DNA of 64,000 nt. It comes from DAITPV01 sp050692555. GTDB lineage: Bacteria > Actinomycetota > UBA4738 > CALAEC01. Numbering within the stretch: position 1 is the stretch's first letter; each line of letters opens with the position of its first letter. The notes below the pieces were generated by a model, which was not told the origin of the DNA, did no database searches, and saw only the letters and a list, made by a program, of their open reading frames with translations. Shown piece after piece: positions 1-9,213 of the stretch. The DNA lies in NCBI GenBank assembly GCA_050692555.1, contig JBOGVS010000004.1, positions 1 to 64,000 on the forward strand, read 5' to 3'. Both the position numbers and the translations under genes were made by a program.

Positions 1-129
1 GATCACCTGGAACTCTTGCGCCGCCGGCTCCGGGGACGCCGGCTGCTGGGCGGGCTGGTCCGTCTGCGGCTGCTGCTGCTCGGCGCAGGCGGCCAGCACC
101 ACCATCAGAACCACCGCGATCCTTCTCAT
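1..129 (-). CDS. Exported lipoprotein, 5' part only
   Basis: The minus strand opens with ATG at 129 and reads 43 codons to the window edge without a stop. The first residues are MRRIAVVLMVVLAACAEQQQ: two arginines, a short hydrophobic stretch and a lipobox (LAAC), so this is the signal peptide of a lipoprotein anchored on the outer face of the membrane. A Gln/Pro-rich linker follows, typical of the tether after the lipid anchor. A good ribosome site (AAAGGA at 138-143) lies 8 nt before the ATG. The functional domain is outside the window, so no role can be given. Confidence 0.7.
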   Translation of the reverse strand, partial: MRRIAVVLMVVLAACAEQQQPQTDQPAQQPASPEPAAQEFQVI

Positions 130-310
130 GTTTCGGGTCCTTTCGTCTGCCTGTCTGGACCACAGGATGGCCGGGCCGCCTCGTCATCTGAACCCTGCCT
201 GCACGAGAAGGCCCTGGCCGGTCCCCTTACCCCAGAGGGGAGGCCAGCACACCGGCCGCGGTGGGGAGAGCCCCCTTCCAGTCGATGGGTTCGGGGCGCA
301 CAATCAAGGC

Positions 311-2368
311 ATGGAACAGAGGACTGCGGCCCGTCTGGCCTGGTCGTTGTGGGTCCTGGTCCTTCTGGGGGCGGCCACGGCGATCGTCCTCCAGAACCTC
401 CAGGAGGCCGGGAGGCTCGACCTCGAGGACGTCCTGTTTACGATGGTGTTCGCGTCGATGGGGGCCTTGGGCGCCCTGATCGTCTCCAGGCAGCCGAGGA
501 ACGCCATCGGGTGGCTGTTCCTGGCCACCACCCTGGCGGGCGGCGCCCTGTTCGTCGCCGAGGAGTACTGGCGGTACGCCGTCGAGCAGGTTCCTCGACT
601 GCCGGGGGCGGCGTGGACGGCGTGGATGTCCGACTGGATCTGGGTGGTCCTGCTCTCGATCCCCTCGACGTTCGTCCCCCTGCTGTTCCCGGACGGCCGG
701 CTCCCATCCCCCCGGTGGCGACCGTTCGCGTGGATCGCGGGAGGGTACTTCTCCCTGGCGGCCCTGACTTTCGCCCTCGACCCCGCGCCCGGTTTCGCGC
801 GACTTCCCAACCCCGTGGGTGTCGAGGCGGTCCGGCCGCTGGTGCGATTCATGGACGGTCCCGGGTTCGCCGTGGTCCTCGCGCTGGCGGTGGTGGCGCT
901 GGCCTCGCTGATCCTCCGGTTCCGACGCGCCGATGGGCAGCGGCGACGGCAGATCAAGTGGTTCGCGTTCGGAGCGGCCGTCCTCGTGGCGGTGTTCACC
1001 GCCACCGCGATCATCCCGGCGCTCGGCCTCAAGATCCCTCCGGCCCTGGAGACCATCCTGGTGGGTGCGGCCTACATGGCCCTCCCCCTGGGAGCCGGCA
1101 TCGCCATCCTCAGGCACCGGCTCTACGACATCGACGTCGTCATCAACCGCACCCTGCTGTTCGCGCTCCTGGCCGCCTTCATCACCCTCGTCTACGTGGG
1201 GATCGTGGTGGGGATCGGGGCTCTCGTCGGCAGCCGAGGCAACGTGCTGCTGTCGATCGTGGCCACCGCGCTGATCGCCCTGGCGTTCCAGCCGGTTCGG
1301 ACCCGGGCGGGCCATCTTGCCAATCGCCTGGTGTACGGGAAGCGGGCCACGCCCTACGAAGTACTCTCGTCCTTCTCCGACCACTTGGAGGACACCTATT
1401 CCAGCGAGGAGATCCTTCCTCGAATGGCCCGGATGGTCGGAGAGGCCACCGGCGCGGAGCGGTCCCGGGTGTGGCTCAGGGTGGGATCCGAGCTCCGGCA
1501 GGCGGCGGGATGGCCGGACACCGAAGTCGGCCCGTCACTCCGGTCGTCCGGTTCGGAGCTTCCCGCCTTCCCAGAAGGCGAGCGATCGTTCCCGGTGCGG
1601 CATCAAGGTGAGCTGCTCGGCGCGCTCAGCGTGGTCACGTCGCGGCGGGAGCCGTTGAATCCCACCCAGGAGAAACTGATCTCGGACCTAGCGGGGCAGG
1701 CCGGTTTGATCCTTCGCAACGTCCGCCTGATCGAGGAGCTCAGGGCATCGCGCCAGCGTCTGGTGACGGCCCAGGACGAAGAGCGCCGGCGTCTGGAGCG
1801 GAACATCCACGACGGCGCACAGCAGCAGCTGGTGGCGCTGACGGTGCAGCTGCGCCTGGCCCAGAACCTGGCGGGCAAGACGGCGCCGAACGTGGCCGAC
1901 CTCCTGGGGAAGCTGAAGGAGCAGACCACGGAGGCGCTGGACGACCTTCGCGATCTGGCCCGGGGGATCTACCCGCCGCTTCTGGCGGACCAGGGTCTGG
2001 CAGCCGCGCTCCAGGCCCAGGCCCGAAAGGCCCCCGTCCCGGTGGAGGTGGATTCCGACGGCGTCGGCCGCTACCCGCAGGAGGCCGAGGCCGCCGCGTA
2101 CTTCTGTGTCCTTGAGGCTCTGCAGAACATCGTCAAGTACGCCGACGCGTCGAGAGCGGTCGTCCGGCTAACCGAGGAGGGCGGCCGGCTGGTGTTCTCG
2201 GTCCAGGACGACGGCCGCGGCTTCGATAGCGCAACGACGCCCAAGGGCTCGGGACTCCAGAACATGACCGACCGCCTCGAGGCTCTCGGTGGAAGCGTGG
2301 AAGTCGCCAGCTCGCCCGGCTCGGGAACGAACGTCACCGGGCGCATCCCGGTGGGAGGCGGAGAATGA
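311..2368 (+). CDS. Membrane sensor histidine kinase, paralog 1 of 4
   Basis: A 685-residue NarL/DesK-class (HisKA_3) sensor kinase. About eight hydrophobic segments fill the first ~310 residues. A GAF-like region (~345-465) follows, then the dimerisation domain with phospho-acceptor H500 in LERNIHDGAQQQ. The HATPase domain has an N box (N606 in LQNIVKYAD), DDGRGFD and GSGLQNMTDRLEALGG. The frame is open back to 128, but ATG 311 is chosen because the protein then begins MEQRTAARLAW, like its three downstream paralogs (RLAWSL near residue 10). No strong ribosome site precedes it. It overlaps the next kinase by ATGA. The signal sensed is unknown and no HTH response regulator is adjacent. Confidence 0.9.
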   Translation: MEQRTAARLAWSLWVLVLLGAATAIVLQNLQEAGRLDLEDVLFTMVFASMGALGALIVSRQPRNAIGWLFLATTLAGGALFVAEEYWRYAVEQVPRLPGAAWTAWMSDWIWVVLLSIPSTFVPLLFPDGRLPSPRWRPFAWIAGGYFSLAALTFALDPAPGFARLPNPVGVEAVRPLVRFMDGPGFAVVLALAVVALASLILRFRRADGQRRRQIKWFAFGAAVLVAVFTATAIIPALGLKIPPALETILVGAAYMALPLGAGIAILRHRLYDIDVVINRTLLFALLAAFITLVYVGIVVGIGALVGSRGNVLLSIVATALIALAFQPVRTRAGHLANRLVYGKRATPYEVLSSFSDHLEDTYSSEEILPRMARMVGEATGAERSRVWLRVGSELRQAAGWPDTEVGPSLRSSGSELPAFPEGERSFPVRHQGELLGALSVVTSRREPLNPTQEKLISDLAGQAGLILRNVRLIEELRASRQRLVTAQDEERRRLERNIHDGAQQQLVALTVQLRLAQNLAGKTAPNVADLLGKLKEQTTEALDDLRDLARGIYPPLLADQGLAAALQAQARKAPVPVEVDSDGVGRYPQEAEAAAYFCVLEALQNIVKYADASRAVVRLTEEGGRLVFSVQDDGRGFDSATTPKGSGLQNMTDRLEALGGSVEVASSPGSGTNVTGRIPVGGGE

Positions 2369-4419
2369 CCGCCCGGACGGCCACCCGGCTGGCGTGGTCA
2401 CTGTGGGCCCTGGCGACCGCCTTCATCTTGGGGGGTCTGATTTCCCTGCTCTCCAGGCCCAGCACCGAGACAGTCCTCGACGTGGCGCCAATCCTCCTGG
2501 CCCAGATCGGGTTCCCCACCCTCGGGGCCCTCCTCGCCAGCCGGCGCCGGGAGAACCCGATCGGCTGGATGTTCCTGGCCGGGTCCGTGTTCATCGGACT
2601 GGGCGTGGCCACGGGCGAGTACGCCGATCGCGCCGTGAGCCTCGGCCCGCTCCCCGCGACCGTCTGGGTCCTATGGATCAATACCTGGTCCTGGTTCGTG
2701 GGGCTCGGGCTTCTCCTCGGTTTCACGCCATTCCTGTTTCCGAACGGCCGGCTGCCCTCTCGGCGTTGGAGGCCCCTCGTGTGGGTGGCCGTCGGTGTCT
2801 TCGCCTTCGTGATTGCAGCTCAAGCATTTCGCCCGGGGCTCGTCGAGGGCTACCGCCCCTACCGAAACCCCCTCGGGATCGAATCGGCAGGCGGCCTGAT
2901 CGACGCCGTCCTGTCCATCGGCTACGTCGTGCTGGGCATCGTGCTGGTCGCCGGCGTGGTCTCGCTCTTCGTGCGGATGCGGAAGGCGGGGGGCGAGGAA
3001 CGACGGCAGATCAAGTGGTTCGTGTATGCGGCGGGGATCTCGGTCGCCGGGATCGCCGTAGGCATCGTGGGCGGCGTCCTCGGCGTGGAGGCCTTGGAGG
3101 GCGCCTGGGTCGTGGGTCTCATCGGGCTTGCAACCATGCCCATCGCCGCAGCCATCGGGATCCTCAAGTACCGGCTGTACGACATCGACGTCGTCATCAG
3201 CAAGACCGTGGTGTACGGGGTTCTTGCCGCGTTCGTCACCGCCGTGTATCTGGGCATCGTCGTGGGGGTCGGGGCATTGATCGGAAGCCGAGGCAACGTC
3301 TTGCTCTCCATTGTGGCCACGGCGCTGATCGCCGCGGCGTTCCAGCCCGTGCGCCAGCGAGCCAGACACCTGGCCAACCGGTTGGTCTACGGAAAGAGAG
3401 CCAGCCCGTACGAGGTGTTGTCGGAATTCTCGGGCCGGGTGGCCGGCTCGTACGCGCCCGACGACGCCCTGCCTCGGATGGCCAGGGTGGTGGGCGAGGG
3501 GACCGGCGCCCGCGGCGCCGGCGTGTGGCTCCGCGTTGGACGCGAGCTGCGACGGGAGGCTTCGTGGCCATCCGGTGACGGCTCCGCCGCTCTGGAGGTC
3601 CAGGGCGATGACCTGCCGGACATCGAGGGCGCCGACCGCGCGTATCCCGTCCGCGACCAAGGTGAGCTGCTGGGGGCGCTGTCCATCTCGAAGCCCCCCG
3701 GCGAGCCACTGACGCCGGCCGAGGACAAGCTGCTGGGCGACCTGGCCTCGCAGGCCCGGCTCATCCTCCGCAACGTGGGGCTGATCGAGGAGCTCCGGGC
3801 CTCGCGCCAGCGTCTGGTGACGGCCCAGGACGAGGAGCGCAGGCGCCTGGAGCGAAATATCCACGACGGAGCGCAGCAGCAGCTGGTGGCGCTGGCGGTG
3901 AAGATCAGGCTGGCCAGGACACTGGCCGGCAAGGACACGGCCAGGGCCGAAGCCCTACTCGACGACCTGCAGGGGGAGACCCAGGAGGCCCTGGAGAACC
4001 TCCGCGACCTGGCCCGGGGGATCTACCCGCCGCTGCTGGCAGACCAGGGCCTGACGGCGGCGCTCCAGGCCCAGGCTCGAAAGGTCCCGTTCCCGGTGGA
4101 CGTCCAGCCGGATGGCGTCGGCCGGTACCCCGCGGAGGCCGAGGCCACGGCGTACTTCTGCGTGCTCGAGGCGCTCCAGAACGCGGCCAAGTACGCGGAT
4201 GCGTCACGGGCGGTGGTCCGGCTGGCCGAAGAAGACGGCCGTCTGCTGTTCTCGGTCCAGGACGACGGTCGGGGGTTCGACAGCGCCACCACGCCCCGGG
4301 GTTCGGGCCTCCAGAACATGGCCGACCGGCTCGAGGCCGTTGGCGGGTCGGTCGAGGTGCGGTCCGCGCCGGGTCGCGGAACGACGGTGACCGGCCGGAT
4401 TCCGGTATCGGCGGCATGA
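2365..4419 (+). CDS. Membrane sensor histidine kinase, paralog 2 of 4
   Basis: A 684-residue kinase with the same architecture as its neighbours: multi-pass membrane region (~10-310), GAF-like linker, HisKA_3 domain with phospho-acceptor H500 (ERNIHDGAQQQLVALAVKIR), and HATPase with LQNAAKYAD, DDGRGFD and GSGLQNMADRLEAVGG. It starts in the ATGA overlap with paralog 1, so translation is probably coupled. The last membrane segment and its flank (YRLYDIDVVISKTVVYGVLA) and the catalytic core are the most alike among the four. The N-terminal membrane part differs more, which suggests the copies diverged in what they sense. Paralog 3 starts in another ATGA overlap. Confidence 0.9.
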   Translation: MTARTATRLAWSLWALATAFILGGLISLLSRPSTETVLDVAPILLAQIGFPTLGALLASRRRENPIGWMFLAGSVFIGLGVATGEYADRAVSLGPLPATVWVLWINTWSWFVGLGLLLGFTPFLFPNGRLPSRRWRPLVWVAVGVFAFVIAAQAFRPGLVEGYRPYRNPLGIESAGGLIDAVLSIGYVVLGIVLVAGVVSLFVRMRKAGGEERRQIKWFVYAAGISVAGIAVGIVGGVLGVEALEGAWVVGLIGLATMPIAAAIGILKYRLYDIDVVISKTVVYGVLAAFVTAVYLGIVVGVGALIGSRGNVLLSIVATALIAAAFQPVRQRARHLANRLVYGKRASPYEVLSEFSGRVAGSYAPDDALPRMARVVGEGTGARGAGVWLRVGRELRREASWPSGDGSAALEVQGDDLPDIEGADRAYPVRDQGELLGALSISKPPGEPLTPAEDKLLGDLASQARLILRNVGLIEELRASRQRLVTAQDEERRRLERNIHDGAQQQLVALAVKIRLARTLAGKDTARAEALLDDLQGETQEALENLRDLARGIYPPLLADQGLTAALQAQARKVPFPVDVQPDGVGRYPAEAEATAYFCVLEALQNAAKYADASRAVVRLAEEDGRLLFSVQDDGRGFDSATTPRGSGLQNMADRLEAVGGSVEVRSAPGRGTTVTGRIPVSAA

Positions 4420-5702
4420 AGCAGCGGACGACGTCCCGGCTGGCCTGGTCGCTGTTCGGGCTCTCGGTCCTCCTCTCCGCCGCCGCGATCTGGCTGGCGA
4501 TCGTGCAGCAGGTGGATGTGGGCTTCACCATCGCCGCCACGCTAATGGCCTCCCTGCCCTTCCCTCTGGTTGGCGCGATGATCGCCTCTCGGTTCCCCCG
4601 GAACGCCATCGGCTGGCTGTTCATCGCCGTCGGCGTGTTTCAAACGCTGAATACCTTCACGTTCGCGTACGCGAACTACGCCCTGGTCACCGATCCGGGA
4701 TCGCTGCCGCTGGGAGAAGCGGTCGCGTGGGTGTCGTTCTGGAGCTGGATGCCCAGCCTGGGCTTGCTCACCACGTTCCTGTTCCTTCTGTTTCCCAACG
4801 GTCGAGTCCCTTCGCCACGGTGGCGGTGGGTGGGATGGCTGGCCGGGATCGGGGTCGGCCTGGTGGTGCTCGGGGCCGCCGGGGGCGCCTTGACGGTCGA
4901 AGCAGTGAAGTTCGTGGGGGAGGCCTCGTTCCCGTTCCCAACGTGGGCGCTGGCTCTGGCCGCGGTCGGAGGCGGGATGGTGCTGGTCGGGTCGGTTGGT
5001 TCGGTCACCTCGCTGGTGATCCGGTTCCGCCGTTCCCGCGGCGAGGAACGCCAGCAGCTCAAGTGGGTGGCGTACGCGGGAGTGTTCGCGTTCGTGATCA
5101 TCGCCATCCAGTTTCTTCCGATCAGGTTCCCGGCGGTGTTGGAGCCTCTCCTCGGCGTGGCGCTGTCGGCCGTGCCGGTGGCTTCGGGGATCGCCATCCT
5201 CAAGTATCGGCTGTACGACATCGACGTGGTCATCAACAAGACCGTGGTGTACGGGGTCTTGGCCGCGTTCGTCACCGCCGTCTACCTGGCCATCGTGGTC
5301 GGCATCGGCGCGCTGGTCGGGAGCCGGGGAAACGTCTTCCTCTCCATCGTGGCTACCGCGTTGATCGCTGCCGCGTTCCAGCCCGTGCGCCAGCGAGCCC
5401 GCCACCTGGCCAACCGCGTGGTGTACGGGCGGCGGGCCACACCCTACGAGGTGCTGTCCGAGTTCTCCGAGCGCATGGCGGGGACCTACTCCGCCGATGA
5501 CGTCCTCGAGCGGATGGTCCGCCTGCTGGGAGAGGGAACCGGGGCGGCCGAGACGGGCGTGTGGCTCCGCGTGGGGGGTGAGCTTCGCCAGGAGGCGTCC
5601 TGGCCGGCCGGTGAGCGGCGGACCGTGCCCGCGCCGGGGGAGGACCTGCCGGAGCTCTCCGGGTGGGACCGAGCGTTCCCGGTGACGGCGCGCTCACGGT
5701 GA
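4416..5702 (+). CDS. Third kinase paralog, N-terminal sensor fragment (frameshifted)
   Basis: This 428-residue frame holds the membrane and GAF-like sensory part of the third paralog (MKQRTTSRLAWSLFGLS...). It stops at TGA 5700-5702 just after the FPV motif of the GAF-like region. In the other three paralogs exactly seven codons separate FPV (or its equivalent) from the next conserved G-A motif; here only two nucleotides do. This is a 19-nt deletion that shifts the frame. Adding 19 nt gives a 679-residue protein, matching the 684-685 of paralogs 1 and 2. The fragment has no kinase domain. It could be a real sensor-only product, a decaying gene or an assembly error. Confidence 0.75.
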   Translation: MKQRTTSRLAWSLFGLSVLLSAAAIWLAIVQQVDVGFTIAATLMASLPFPLVGAMIASRFPRNAIGWLFIAVGVFQTLNTFTFAYANYALVTDPGSLPLGEAVAWVSFWSWMPSLGLLTTFLFLLFPNGRVPSPRWRWVGWLAGIGVGLVVLGAAGGALTVEAVKFVGEASFPFPTWALALAAVGGGMVLVGSVGSVTSLVIRFRRSRGEERQQLKWVAYAGVFAFVIIAIQFLPIRFPAVLEPLLGVALSAVPVASGIAILKYRLYDIDVVINKTVVYGVLAAFVTAVYLAIVVGIGALVGSRGNVFLSIVATALIAAAFQPVRQRARHLANRVVYGRRATPYEVLSEFSERMAGTYSADDVLERMVRLLGEGTGAAETGVWLRVGGELRQEASWPAGERRTVPAPGEDLPELSGWDRAFPVTARSR

Positions 5703-6436
5703 GGATGCCGCGTGGCGAACCGTTCTCTCCCGCGGCCGAAGGGCTGGTGCGCAACTTGGCCACCCAGGCGGGGCTGGTGCTCCGGAACGTGCGGCTGATC
5801 GAGGAGCTTCGGGCGTCACGGCAGCGGCTGGTGGCCGCCCAGGACGAAGAACGGCGTCGGCTGGAGCGGAACATCCACGACGGCGCCCAGCAGCAGCTCG
5901 TGGCCCTGGCGGTGAAGCTGCGCCTCGCTGAGACCATCACCCGGAAGGACGCGGACAAGGGAGCCGGGCTGGTCGCCGAGGCCCGGGGAGAGACCCAGGA
6001 TGCCCTGGACAACCTCCGGGACCTGGCCCGAGGGATCTACCCGCCGCTGCTCGCGGACAAGGGGCTGGCGGCGGCCCTGGAGGCCCAGGCCCGAAAGGCA
6101 CCGGTGCCAGTGGAGGTGGAACCCGACGGGGTTGGCCGTTACCCGCAGGAAGCCGAGGCGGCCGCGTACTTCTGCGTGCTGGAGGCCCTCCAGAACGTGG
6201 CCAAGTACGCGGGAGCCTCGAGGGTCACGGTCCGGCTGTGGGCGGAGAACGGGGCGCTGGTGTTCGCGGTCGAAGACGACGGCCGGGGATTCGATCCCCA
6301 GCGGACCCCGCCGGGGTCGGGACTGCAGAACATGTCGGACCGGTTGGAGGCCCTGGGAGGCGGCGTGGACGTCCGGTCGTCACCGGGAGAGGGAACCGTC
6401 GTCGTCGGCCGCATCCCGGTTGCGGGGGCGGGATGA
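5699..6436 (+). CDS. Third kinase paralog, C-terminal kinase fragment
   Basis: The rest of the third paralog, in the next reading frame. It carries an intact HisKA_3 domain (ERNIHDGAQQQLVALAVKLR, His codon at 5876) and HATPase (LQNVAKYAG, DDGRGFD, GSGLQNMSDRLEALGG), ending four residues after GRIPV. The frame is open back to GTG 5663. GTG 5699 overlaps the stop of the first fragment (GTGA), the arrangement used between genes throughout this region, so coupled re-initiation into a soluble kinase is possible; ATG 5705 is another option. It overlaps paralog 4 by ATGA. Whether the two halves are translated separately cannot be decided from sequence. Confidence 0.65.
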   Translation: MRMPRGEPFSPAAEGLVRNLATQAGLVLRNVRLIEELRASRQRLVAAQDEERRRLERNIHDGAQQQLVALAVKLRLAETITRKDADKGAGLVAEARGETQDALDNLRDLARGIYPPLLADKGLAAALEAQARKAPVPVEVEPDGVGRYPQEAEAAAYFCVLEALQNVAKYAGASRVTVRLWAENGALVFAVEDDGRGFDPQRTPPGSGLQNMSDRLEALGGGVDVRSSPGEGTVVVGRIPVAGAG

Positions 6437-8640
6437 GGGCGCGGGCCGCATCGCGGCTGGCCTGGTCGCTCTGGACGGCGAACCTCCTTCTGATCGTGGG
6501 CGCCGGAGCGATGTTCCTCCTGGGGAGAGGTCGCCCCGGCGAGGTCGTGCTGTTCGTTCTCATTGCGACGTTGCAGCTCACATCGGCGACCGTGGGCGTC
6601 CTGATCGTCTCCAGGCACGCCGCGAACCCCATCGGCTGGCTGTTCCTGGCCATGGCGCTGGGGTTTGGATTCGCCCGGCTCGGGAACGGGGTGGCCAGTC
6701 TGGCCGTCGGCGACGTCATCCCCGTGACGCAGTGGGTGCGGGTGGCGGATTGGTTCGGAAGCTGGGCATACCTTCCCGGCGTCATCATCCCGGTGACCTT
6801 CCTGTTCCTTCTGTTCCCTAACGGTCACCTCGTCTCACCACGGTGGCGATGGGTGGCCGGGATCTCCGCGACGTCCGTTGTCCTGCTCGTCGCCGACGCG
6901 GCCCTCTCTCCAGGGCGCATGCAAAACGTTGTCCTGCTCCGGGACAATCCGTACGCCATCGGCGACCCGGCCGTGTGGGAAGTGGTGAGCACGATCGCCT
7001 GGGTTGCCGCGATCGCGGGCATCGTGTCCGCGGCGGTGTCCATGTTCCGCCGGTTCCGCCGGTCCTTCGGGGACGAGCGACAGCGGATCAAGTGGTTGGC
7101 GTACGCCGCGGTGGGTGTTGCCGTGCTGTTCGTGATCGCAGCGGCGGGTTTCTTCACCTACGGCGCCAGGCCCGATTCGATCGCGGCTACCGTCATCCTC
7201 CCGGGGATCATCCTGACCGCCATGATCATCATCCCGGTGGCCACAGGGATCGCCATGCTGCGCCATCGCCTGTTCGACATCGACGTCGTCATCAACCGGA
7301 CCGTGGTGTACGGGCTGCTCGCAGCGTTCGTCACCGTGGTCTACGTGGGCATCGTGGTGGGGATCGGCGCCGCGATCGGCAGCCGGGGGAACGTGCTGCT
7401 GTCGATCGTGGCCACCGCACTGATCGCGCTGGCCTTCCAGCCGATGCGAGAGCGTGCCCGGCGGCTGGCCAATAGGGTGGTCTACGGGAAGCGGGCCACG
7501 CCGTACGAGGTGATGTCGGAGTTCGCCGACCGGGTGGCCGGAACCTACTCGCTGGACGACGTGCTCCCCAGGATGGCCAGGATCGCCGCCGAGGGCACCG
7601 GCGCGGAGCGGGTGGAGGTGTGGGTCCGGGTCGGGAACGAGCTGCGGCTGGAGGCCTCCTGGCCTGCGGGCAGCGAATCGCGGTCGCTGCGGCTGCAGGG
7701 GAACGCCGAGCTTCCCTCGATCCCGGACGTCGATCGGGCCGTCCCCGTGAGCCAGCAGTCGGAGGTCCTGGGGGCCATCGCCGTGAGCATGCCTCGGACC
7801 GAAGCGCTGACACCGGCGGGGGAGAAGCTCCTCGCCGACCTCGCCTCACAAGCCGGCCTGGTTCTCCGCAACGTGCGTCTGATCGAGGAGCTGAGGGCCT
7901 CACGCCAGCGGCTGGTGGCCGCCCAGGACGAGGAGCGTCGCCGGCTGGAGCGCAATCTGCACGACGGCGCTCAACAGCAGCTGGTGGCGCTGTCGGTGAA
8001 GATGCGCCTGCTCAAGGTCCTTGCTCGAAAGGACCCGGAGAAGACCGATGAGCTCGTGGATCAGCTCCAGGCGGACAGCCAGGACGCGCTAGACAATCTC
8101 AGAGACCTGGCTCGGGGGATCTACCCGCCGCTCCTGGCCGACCGGGGACTGGCGGCGGCGCTGGATGCCCAGGCCCGCAAGGCGGCGATGCCCGTGGAGG
8201 TGGAGCAGGACGGCATCGCTCGCTACGACCAGGAGGCTGAGGCCACGGCGTACTTCTGCGTCCTCGAGGCCATCCAGAACGTAGCCAAGTATGCGGACGC
8301 CTCTCGGGTGATCGTGCACTTGGCCGAGGCGGACGGCCACCTCACATTCACGGTCACCGACGACGGGCAGGGCTTCGATGTCGAGGCCACCCCGAAGGGT
8401 TCGGGGCTTCAGAACATGGCCGATCGAGTGGATGCGATGGGCGGGACGCTCGTGGTGGATTCCGTCCCCCAGCGAGGCACCAGGGTGGCCGGGCGGATCC
8501 CCGTACGCCGCTCACCCGGGGGCGAAGGACCGGTACCGCAGCAACCGCAATCCGGCGAAGAAGATCCAGATCGGGAGCAGGCCCAGCAGCGGGATGAGGA
8601 CCGCGATCAGCGGCTCCACGTCGAGGATCCGGCTCGCTGA
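6433..8640 (+). CDS. Membrane sensor histidine kinase, paralog 4 of 4
   Basis: A 735-residue kinase, the longest of the array. The frame is open from 6238, but ATG 6433 sits in the ATGA overlap with the previous gene and yields MRARAASRLAWSLW, matching the paralogs. The membrane region is followed by a GAF-like part, the HisKA_3 domain with H510 (ERNLHDGAQQQLVALSVKMR) and HATPase (IQNVAKYAD, DDGQGFD, GSGLQNMADRVDAMGG). The others end 4-5 residues after GRIPV. This one runs on for 44 charged, Gln/Glu-rich codons (8506-8637) that overlap the 3' end of the convergent gene by 129 bp, so the extension looks like loss of the ancestral stop. Confidence 0.87.
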   Translation: MRARAASRLAWSLWTANLLLIVGAGAMFLLGRGRPGEVVLFVLIATLQLTSATVGVLIVSRHAANPIGWLFLAMALGFGFARLGNGVASLAVGDVIPVTQWVRVADWFGSWAYLPGVIIPVTFLFLLFPNGHLVSPRWRWVAGISATSVVLLVADAALSPGRMQNVVLLRDNPYAIGDPAVWEVVSTIAWVAAIAGIVSAAVSMFRRFRRSFGDERQRIKWLAYAAVGVAVLFVIAAAGFFTYGARPDSIAATVILPGIILTAMIIIPVATGIAMLRHRLFDIDVVINRTVVYGLLAAFVTVVYVGIVVGIGAAIGSRGNVLLSIVATALIALAFQPMRERARRLANRVVYGKRATPYEVMSEFADRVAGTYSLDDVLPRMARIAAEGTGAERVEVWVRVGNELRLEASWPAGSESRSLRLQGNAELPSIPDVDRAVPVSQQSEVLGAIAVSMPRTEALTPAGEKLLADLASQAGLVLRNVRLIEELRASRQRLVAAQDEERRRLERNLHDGAQQQLVALSVKMRLLKVLARKDPEKTDELVDQLQADSQDALDNLRDLARGIYPPLLADRGLAAALDAQARKAAMPVEVEQDGIARYDQEAEATAYFCVLEAIQNVAKYADASRVIVHLAEADGHLTFTVTDDGQGFDVEATPKGSGLQNMADRVDAMGGTLVVDSVPQRGTRVAGRIPVRRSPGGEGPVPQQPQSGEEDPDREQAQQRDEDRDQRLHVEDPAR

Positions 8641-9213
8641 TCCGATCAGCGAGCCGACGCCGAGCACGGCCGCGGTGACGCCCAGGACTGGAGCTCCGGC
8701 TCGCCGCATGGCCAGGCCGGTCATCAGGAGCCAGATCCCCAGCGGGATGGCCTCGAGGGTCTGCCACAGGCCATGGTGGACGACTTCCGTCAATGTCGTG
8801 AACATCGTCACGGCTGTCGCGCCGCTGGTTCCCCCTTCGGCAGCTGCGTTGATGAGCGGTGGAGAGGCCACGGCCAGGGTGACCGCCCCCATCGAGCCGA
8901 TCAGCACGTACGACAGCCCCGCCATGGTTGCCAGGTCCAATCCCTCCCGGTGGCCGGGCGGAGCGAGCTCTCGGCGAAGGGCCAGCATCAGCGGCGCCAG
9001 TAGCAGGTAGAACCCCAGCATGTCGGTGAGGTAGCCCCACCGAAGCAGCTCGGCCCGGTCGGGGCCGACACCTACCAGCCGCCCCGGCTCGTTGATAAGG
9101 TCGAGGGGACCGAACTGGTCGAGCAGGGGCCAGGAGGCGGCCAGTAGGAGGGCGCCGCTGGCGAAGCCGAGCAGCGCCGCGAGGATAGAGCTCCACCCCG
9201 CGACGCGCTTCAG
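8512..9213 (-). CDS. Six-to-seven-pass membrane protein (DUF4386-like), start unusual
   Basis: A ~233-residue hydrophobic protein with segments near residues 8-28, 55-75, 90-110, 125-150, 155-175, 180-195 and 205-225, ending YRSFAPG. The topology and the central LTEVVHHGLWQ region recall DUF4386-type proteins, which have no known activity; this match is tentative. The reading frame extends back through the preceding gene with no ATG, GTG or TTG before the first membrane segment. The only candidate matching the operon's 4-bp overlap pattern is CTG at 9213 (CTGA, sharing the upstream gene's TGA). It is third in a minus-strand operon after a receiver and a cNMP-binding protein. Confidence 0.6.
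   Translation of the reverse strand: MKRVAGWSSILAALLGFASGALLLAASWPLLDQFGPLDLINEPGRLVGVGPDRAELLRWGYLTDMLGFYLLLAPLMLALRRELAPPGHREGLDLATMAGLSYVLIGSMGAVTLAVASPPLINAAAEGGTSGATAVTMFTTLTEVVHHGLWQTLEAIPLGIWLLMTGLAMRRAGAPVLGVTAAVLGVGSLIGSASRILDVEPLIAVLIPLLGLLPIWIFFAGLRLLRYRSFAPG

Noticed and set aside
128..310. Upstream extension of the first kinase to 128
   Set aside because: All four paralogs start with a basic stretch followed by RLAWSL; the extra 61 codons have no counterpart and overlap the divergent lipoprotein promoter region.
16..1611. Long plus-strand frame of 531 codons over the first kinase
   Set aside because: Arg/Gly/Pro-rich shadow of the kinase gene in another frame; no domain, and the kinase frame is clearly the coding one.
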